This document shows positions 58,570 through 64,000 of a stretch of 64,000 nt of DNA, piece by piece. Source of the DNA: Zerene cesonia. Taxonomy: Eukaryota > Arthropoda > Insecta > Lepidoptera > Pieridae. The stretch lies in the NCBI RefSeq assembly GCF_012273895.1, contig NC_052116.1, positions 2,914,001 to 2,978,000 of the forward strand, given 5' to 3'. The notes under the pieces were generated by a model. The model had not been told where the DNA came from and searched no databases. It saw only the letters and a program-made list of their open reading frames with translations. The position numbers and the translations under genes were made by a program. The first letter of the stretch is position 1. Each line of letters starts with the position of its first letter.

Positions 58570-59850
58570 GCTAGCCATCCGCCATTAGCTCCGACCGCGT
58601 CGTTTACGAAAAAAGGGGCTTCCTCATAAGTTCCCGTGGGATTTCAAAGATATAATTTTTCNNNNNNNNNNNNNNNNNNNNNNNNNNNNNNNNNNNNNNN
58701 NNNNNNNNNNNNNNNNNNNNNNNNNNNNNNNNNNNNNNNNNNNNNNNNNNNNNNNNNNNNNNNNNNNNNNNNNNNNNNNNNNNNNNNNNNNNNNNNNNNN
58801 NNNNNNNNNNNNNNNNNNNNNNNNNNNNNNNNNNNNNNNNNNNNNNNNNNNNNNNNNNNNNNNNNNNNNNNNNNNNNNNNNNNNNNNNNNNNNNNNNNNN
58901 NNNNNNNNNNNNNNNNNNNNNNNNNNNNNNNNNNNNNNNNNNNNNNNNNNNNNNNNNNNNNNNNNNNNNNNNNNNNNNNNNNNNNNNNNNNNNNNNNNNN
59001 NNNNNNNNNNNNNNNNNNNNNNNNNNNNNNNNNNNNNNNNNNNNNNNNNNNNNNNNNNNNNNNNNNNNNNNNNNNNNNNNNNNNNNNNNNNNNNNNNNNN
59101 NNNNNNNNNNNNNNNNNNNNNNNNNNNNNNNNNNNNNNNNNNNNNNNNNNNNNNNNNNNNNNNNNNNNNNNNNNNNNNNNNNNNNNNNNNNNNNNNNNNN
59201 NNNNNNNNNNNNNNNNNNNNNNNNNNNNNNNNNNNNNNNNNNNNNNNNNNNNNNNNNNNNNNNNNNNNNNNNNNNNNNNNNNNNNNNNNNNNNNNNNNNN
59301 NNNNNNNNNNNNNNNNNNNNNNNNNNNNNNNNNNNNNNNNNNNNNNNNNNNNNNNNNNNNNNNNNNNNNNNNNNNNNNNNNNNNNNNNNNNNNNNNNNNN
59401 NNNNNNNNNNNNNNNNNNNNNNNNNNNNNNNNNNNNNNNNNNNNNNNNNNNNNNNNNNNNNNNNNNNNNNNNNNNNNNNNNNNNNNNNNNNNNNNNNNNN
59501 NNNNNNNNNNNNNNNNNNNNNNNNNNNNNNNNNNNNNNNNNNNNNNNNNNNNNNNNNNNNNNNNNNNNNNNNNNNNNNNNNNNNNNNNNNNNNNNNNNNN
59601 NNNNNNNNNNNNNNNNNNNNNNNNNNNNNNNNNNNNNNNNNNNNNNNNNNNNNNNNNNNNNTTAGCTCCGACCGCGTCGTTTACGAAAAAAGGGGCTTCC
59701 TCATAAGTTCCCGTGGGATTTCAAAGATATAATTTTTCCCATTTTGCGATTTCTCGTGTCTCAAAATATATATATCTGTACCAAATTTCAACCAAATCGG
59801 TTCAGTTTTTTAGGTGTGAAGACATTGGCACATTTATAATAATACTAGGA
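58570..59850 (+). repeat. dispersed repeat, family B, interrupted by gap 4
   Basis: The left part begins CTAGCCATCCGCCATTAGCT. The right part runs through ACCAAATTTCAACCAAATCG and TTTTTTAGGTGTGAAGACAT to TTTATAATAATACTAGGAAG. Both parts share an identical 77-base segment at the gap edges. Confidence 0.65.
58662..59661. other. assembly gap 4 (1000 N), probably spurious
   Basis: A placeholder gap whose two edges (58585-58661 and 59662-59738) are the same 77 bases, as when two overlapping contigs were scaffolded without merging. Confidence 0.9.
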
Positions 59851-60476
59851 AGTAGGAATCTGCAATCGGATAAATCCGTTAATTATTATAAAAAATATAA
59901 TTATATTTTTTAATTTCGAATCGCTATCTGTCTGACAGACGCTTAATGTGAATACAAACAAAATGCTAATATATCTCTTTACTTCTACGTCATTTTGCAA
60001 AGCAATAATTTAGGATATGATAACCTTTTTTTTCCTGAGAACCTTCGCATACTCCTTTTTCAGATTTAGTATTTGAGTTTTCTTTAAATATTTTCGTGAA
60101 ACAGATTCCAACTTAATTTTTAGCGAACGTTAATGGTTTAGTTAGTAGAAAATCTGCGTCTCTGTTACATAACTTAACAAGTTTATTAAAGACACCATCG
60201 TAATTATTTCGTTTCCTACAAATTAGTATTTGATAAAAGCACTATTTTTTTATTTTATGTTTTTTAAAACTTGTTGATAAATTATGTGAATGACAATCGA
60301 TTGGAAATCTCTTATATACCGTTTAGATTGAAGTAAAGGAAATAAAAAATTTATGAAATCTTGTGAAAAGTAACGCGACTACAAAAAACCCAACTATCGT
60401 GCCTTAAAAGACAACTAATACAGACCAATCTGTACAGGAGACAAAATTACACCTTCGTCGTGGTCGTTGCAGCCTT

Positions 60477-60626
60477 TTAGGACGTCCACTGTTGGACATA
60501 GGCCTCCCCCAAAGATTTCCAAAACGACCGATCACGAGCGGCCTGAGTCCAGCGGCTCCCTGCCACTTTAATCAGGTCGTCCGTCCATCTTGTTGAAGAC
60601 CGTCCCACGCTGCGATGTCCTGTACG
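60477..60626 (-). mobile_element. RTE-type LINE, C-terminal fragment of the reverse transcriptase ORF
   Basis: The minus strand encodes SSTRWTDDLIKVAGSRWTQA, then ARDRSFWKSLGEAYVQQWTS and a stop. This RWTDDL..AGSRW..A.DR..W..LGEAYVQQWTS pattern is the conserved end of RTE-clade endonuclease/reverse-transcriptase proteins in insects. The rest of the ORF is absent, so it is a 5'-truncated, dead copy. Confidence 0.85.
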
Positions 60627-60659
60627 TTTTACATTACACCTTAAATGGTAGAAATACGT

Positions 60660-63600
60660 TGGAAATCTGTGTCTAATAAAATATGCTAGTGTCCTAAATC
60701 ATGAAGAGATATTGTAACAGTACAATGTTTCGTTAAATAGGTTTCTCTCGAACCGCATCTTAAATAGGCAGAGTTAAAAGATACGAGGGGCAAGTACGGC
60801 GCGGCTGTTACAATAAATCTGAACTTCGAGGAATTATGTCTTAACTTCCTTCTTACATTATGCAAGCTACTGGTAATTTAAGGCGCTGATCATAGTGTAA
60901 AGGGTAAAGGTAACTTTTGAAATGATATTTAAGTAGATATTGTATCTAATTCATATGATCGCAATAATTCTTTTACACTAAAATGGTCACTGTCTCTACG
61001 GAGGTACCACATTCTAAAATGGGTGCAAATGAAAACAGTTTTCTATCAAAAACATAAAAAGGTGTCGCCATTCGATTTCAATACAACGTTTTCGAGTGAT
61101 AAAATAAAAGAAACAAAAGGTCAAATTAGGAACCTCCTACGTTTATGTAAACGTCGGTTAGACAAGTTATTTTCATGACTTTCACTTCATTTACTTCCAT
61201 TTAGAACCAATTAAATGCAATGCAATGTTTTAACAGATTTAAATATAACATAATAAGTACGATTGATTGTTACGTTATATACAATAGATGGCAGCATTGG
61301 GCACTACCAACAGAAAAGTAAACTTTGGCGTGCTGTTATTTTCTATTAATAATTAAACTTTCACGATTTTGTCCTATTGGATTTTCTTAGCCTTTAGACT
61401 TAGATAAAAAAACAGTGGTTTTGGAAAAGTGTTCTCTCTGGAAAAGTCTTCTCTGTGGTTTGCGGCTCGGACTTCAATAGGAAAGAATAAAGGCGAGCAT
61501 GCAAGAAACAAATACATTTTTGAATTGATCTGCACTTTATTCACATCACAGCTGTTAAAAGCAGTAAAGAAATGCTCAAGGACATGAGACAACCCGCACT
61601 TGTCTGTCTACAGTGTCTGCAGTGGAAACAAATATGGTCTGATGATAATAATTATTCTTAAATAGCAATATATCCAAATATAAGCGTCATTGTGTCTTCG
61701 TAAACTGATTTCAAGCTTGCTAGCTAAACTATACAGATAATTAATCCTTGAGACAGTTCTGTAGTCTATTTATCTGAAACCCCTCTCGGGAAAACTTTTT
61801 TCATCACAAATCAATTCAATATTCTATCATAAAGTAAATGAGGTCTTATTTCGTATACTTATTTGTTGAAAGTTATTTGTCATGAAAATATTTTCCATCA
61901 AATAATTCCAAAGATCCACGCAAGGAAAATAGTTTTATAAAAGGACCTTTGTCACAATAAATTTCGGGTACGTCTAATAAGTCTTGGTGACATTTAGGCA
62001 TATCGCATTTTATCTAAACTGTCAGCATCAGGAAATTATTTATCTGCGATGACACTTTTTCTAAAAGAGAAAGATTTCTCTTTTAATTTTAAATGACCAT
62101 CCAGTACTTTTGTAGGAAATTTCGTAATCTGTAATGCATTTAGGAGCAATATGTAATAAAGGCCATCATTCCAAGGAGAAACGTTTCATATTGACAAGGT
62201 ATTAAGTTCTAGTTTGTTTCAGTTACACCGTACCACAGATAAAATAATGCTATACACCGTACTTTCATACATACTTTTGAACTGCCGAATGACTAACGGC
62301 GATTTAAAATAAATTACACTACGAGTAATCTTTCCACCCACCACTGTCAAAAGCAATTTTTGCTTTATTACGCATGTTATAGCTAGTTCATTTGTTACAT
62401 AGCATAGTTATCTTTTGTGGAACAAATGCGTAAACCATACAAAACATGCAATATTGCTGTGTTGTTTGCTAAAATGATATTTCCATGCGAACCGGTTGAA
62501 GCGCTTAATAACCGCTCATCACTAGGTTTTCCGTAAAATATATTGCCACAAAGATTATGTTAAATTTGAAATAATATAGCACATTTCGTTCCGTCTGGCG
62601 GAACTGGAACGTTCGTTTAATGAAAATATAAATAACTAAAGAGATTGTGTTTCTCGAAGAGGTTTTAATTAATACGAAGAACGAATCGTATATTCTTTCA
62701 TGTCCTCGTCTAAGAATAACAGACAAATAAATTAAAATAAACATATCTAATTTGTTTATGAATGGTTAATTACGTTTCAACAATGGAGCAAACCTTATGA
62801 GTTTTTATTATGAAATATGTTACGATTAAATACTTCTTTAACCGTTATTTCAATTAATTTTATGTGCGAATATGATTATATTTTACGTATAATAGTTACA
62901 AGCGTATGAAACTTAGTTATAATGGTATTTATAGCCATTATATATATTCCTTATATAGCCATAATTCAACAGACCAAAATGATAACAATTACGGTCTGAC
63001 CTCGCTAATGTATCTTCTACCACATAACAAAGAGGTCTAAGTATAATGGTCATATAGTTTGATTCAAAAACATTCAGCCTACGAAGCCACGTCAGTAACC
63101 AATGTAATTACATAAACGACTAACCAGTGTAAAGTACAGAAACGGTTTTCGATGAAACTTGTGTGGTTGTTGGACTTTGAGATTGATCACATACAATTGA
63201 ACTTTGTAATTTACACCATAAACAATTTAACTTTGTACTGACAAGTTTACACACCGACCTCAGTGGTTACAGAACGTGTAATTATAAATTATATTGTACA
63301 AGTTAAAGCTGTTTGTTACGTTTTCCATGTCCTATTGACAGTTTAAAATCTATTTCCATTTAAGCGGGATAACAAACTACCCAGCAAGTTGAGCTGAAAC
63401 TAAAATGTAAAAAGCTATTCACAAATTTTTGTCAATAAAATTTAATGATTACTAAAATTTTGCATAATTTAGTGTTTGCTTTATTTCATTTTGATGTTTA
63501 TCTGTTTGTCTGTGGCATCGTAGCTCTTAAAGGAATGGTCTGGTCTTTTATCTTTGAAAAACCTGACATTAAATATTTTTTTACAAAACCCTCAATATGG

Positions 63601-64000
63601 GTATTAAAAATGAAAGAGCTTGATTATACACTATGTAAAATTTTTAATTCAAGATGACCAAAACACAAAATAGGGTCCAGAGTTTTTTAAAATAAAATCA
63701 AAATGCAAATATTAATTTTCTTAATCAATACTCAAAGTCACAAGTAAGCAAACATTGATTCATTAAACAAGACTTTTTCAAGAAGACCTTTAAAAATAAA
63801 ATGTATTAATTAACACATAATTAATCAAACACATCTTAAATGAAATGACCATCCATCAATTCACACGTCGCTGACATTTACCACATTAATTAATTATCGA
63901 TCCCAGTGTAATATAATTGGTTGATCTATCTCGGAATTATTCAACTAGTATTAGTACATTAGTAATTGAAAAGCAATTAGCAATAATCTAATCAAAGTTG
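60660..64000. other. AT-rich region, no gene recognised
   Basis: I see no exon or complete element. A 10-bp hairpin (AAAAGAGAAA, two bases, TTTCTCTTTT) lies at 62063-62084. Confidence 0.45.

Noticed and set aside
1..64000. CRISPR arrays, operons, prokaryotic or viral gene clusters
   Set aside because: There are no regularly spaced direct repeats and no compact gene strings. The split gene and the repeat content are those of an insect nuclear genome.

Overview
The window looks like AT-rich nuclear DNA from a moth or butterfly. The base composition, the GT-AG introns, and the density of short non-autonomous repeats of lepidopteran type all point that way. These repeats include elements with a GGCGGTGGT..CGCTTACCATCAGGC core, elements ending in TTTATAATATTAGTAGGAT, an RTE-type LINE tail, tRNA-derived repeats and a mariner-like TIR element. 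Almost none of the long stop-free stretches are genes. Four runs of exactly 1000 N (3014-4013, 27426-28425, 51081-52080, 58662-59661) are placeholder scaffold gaps, and the long frames drawn across them mean nothing.

The one gene I can build with confidence is on the minus strand. It is an eva-1 (EVA1C-type) receptor gene running from about 27134 down to the stop codon at 6396. I recover eight exons: 27091-27134, 18093-18298, 16766-16904, 11956-12105, 10953-11096, 9134-9238, 8253-8390 and 6396-6886. All internal boundaries are GT-AG and all phases agree. The spliced model is about 465 residues: a signal peptide, two SUEL/galactose-binding lectin domains each split over two exons, an acidic/polar stalk encoded by two cassette-like exons, one transmembrane helix, and a tyrosine-rich cytoplasmic tail of about 118 residues. 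The short signal-peptide exon at 27091-27134 is the least certain piece, and untranslated 5' exons may lie further right. CpG-rich islands at about 20090-20225 and 30660-30860 are candidates for promoters or 5' exons.

Layout: 1-4106 is repeat-rich and holds an LTR retrotransposon whose body falls in gap 1. 4107-6395 is AT-rich DNA downstream of the eva-1 stop and probably includes its 3' UTR. 6396-27134 is eva-1, with introns colonised by MITEs, tRNA-like repeats and other elements, two of them within about 45 bases of a splice donor. 27135-64000 has no gene I can recognise. It contains two mariner-like copies in inverted orientation around gaps 2 and 3, many short elements, a nested insertion at 43203-43830, a perfect 37-bp inverted repeat at 47751-47898, an unrecognised cysteine-rich reading frame at 46515-46811, and an RTE LINE fragment at 60477-60626. 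Gap 4 is flanked by an identical 77-base sequence on both sides and is probably an unmerged contig overlap.

I found no clearly novel multi-gene system. The items most worth following up are the eva-1 5' micro-exon and its run of phase-1 symmetric exons, the hairpin-forming repeats, the cysteine-rich frame at 46.5 kb, and the assembly artefacts.
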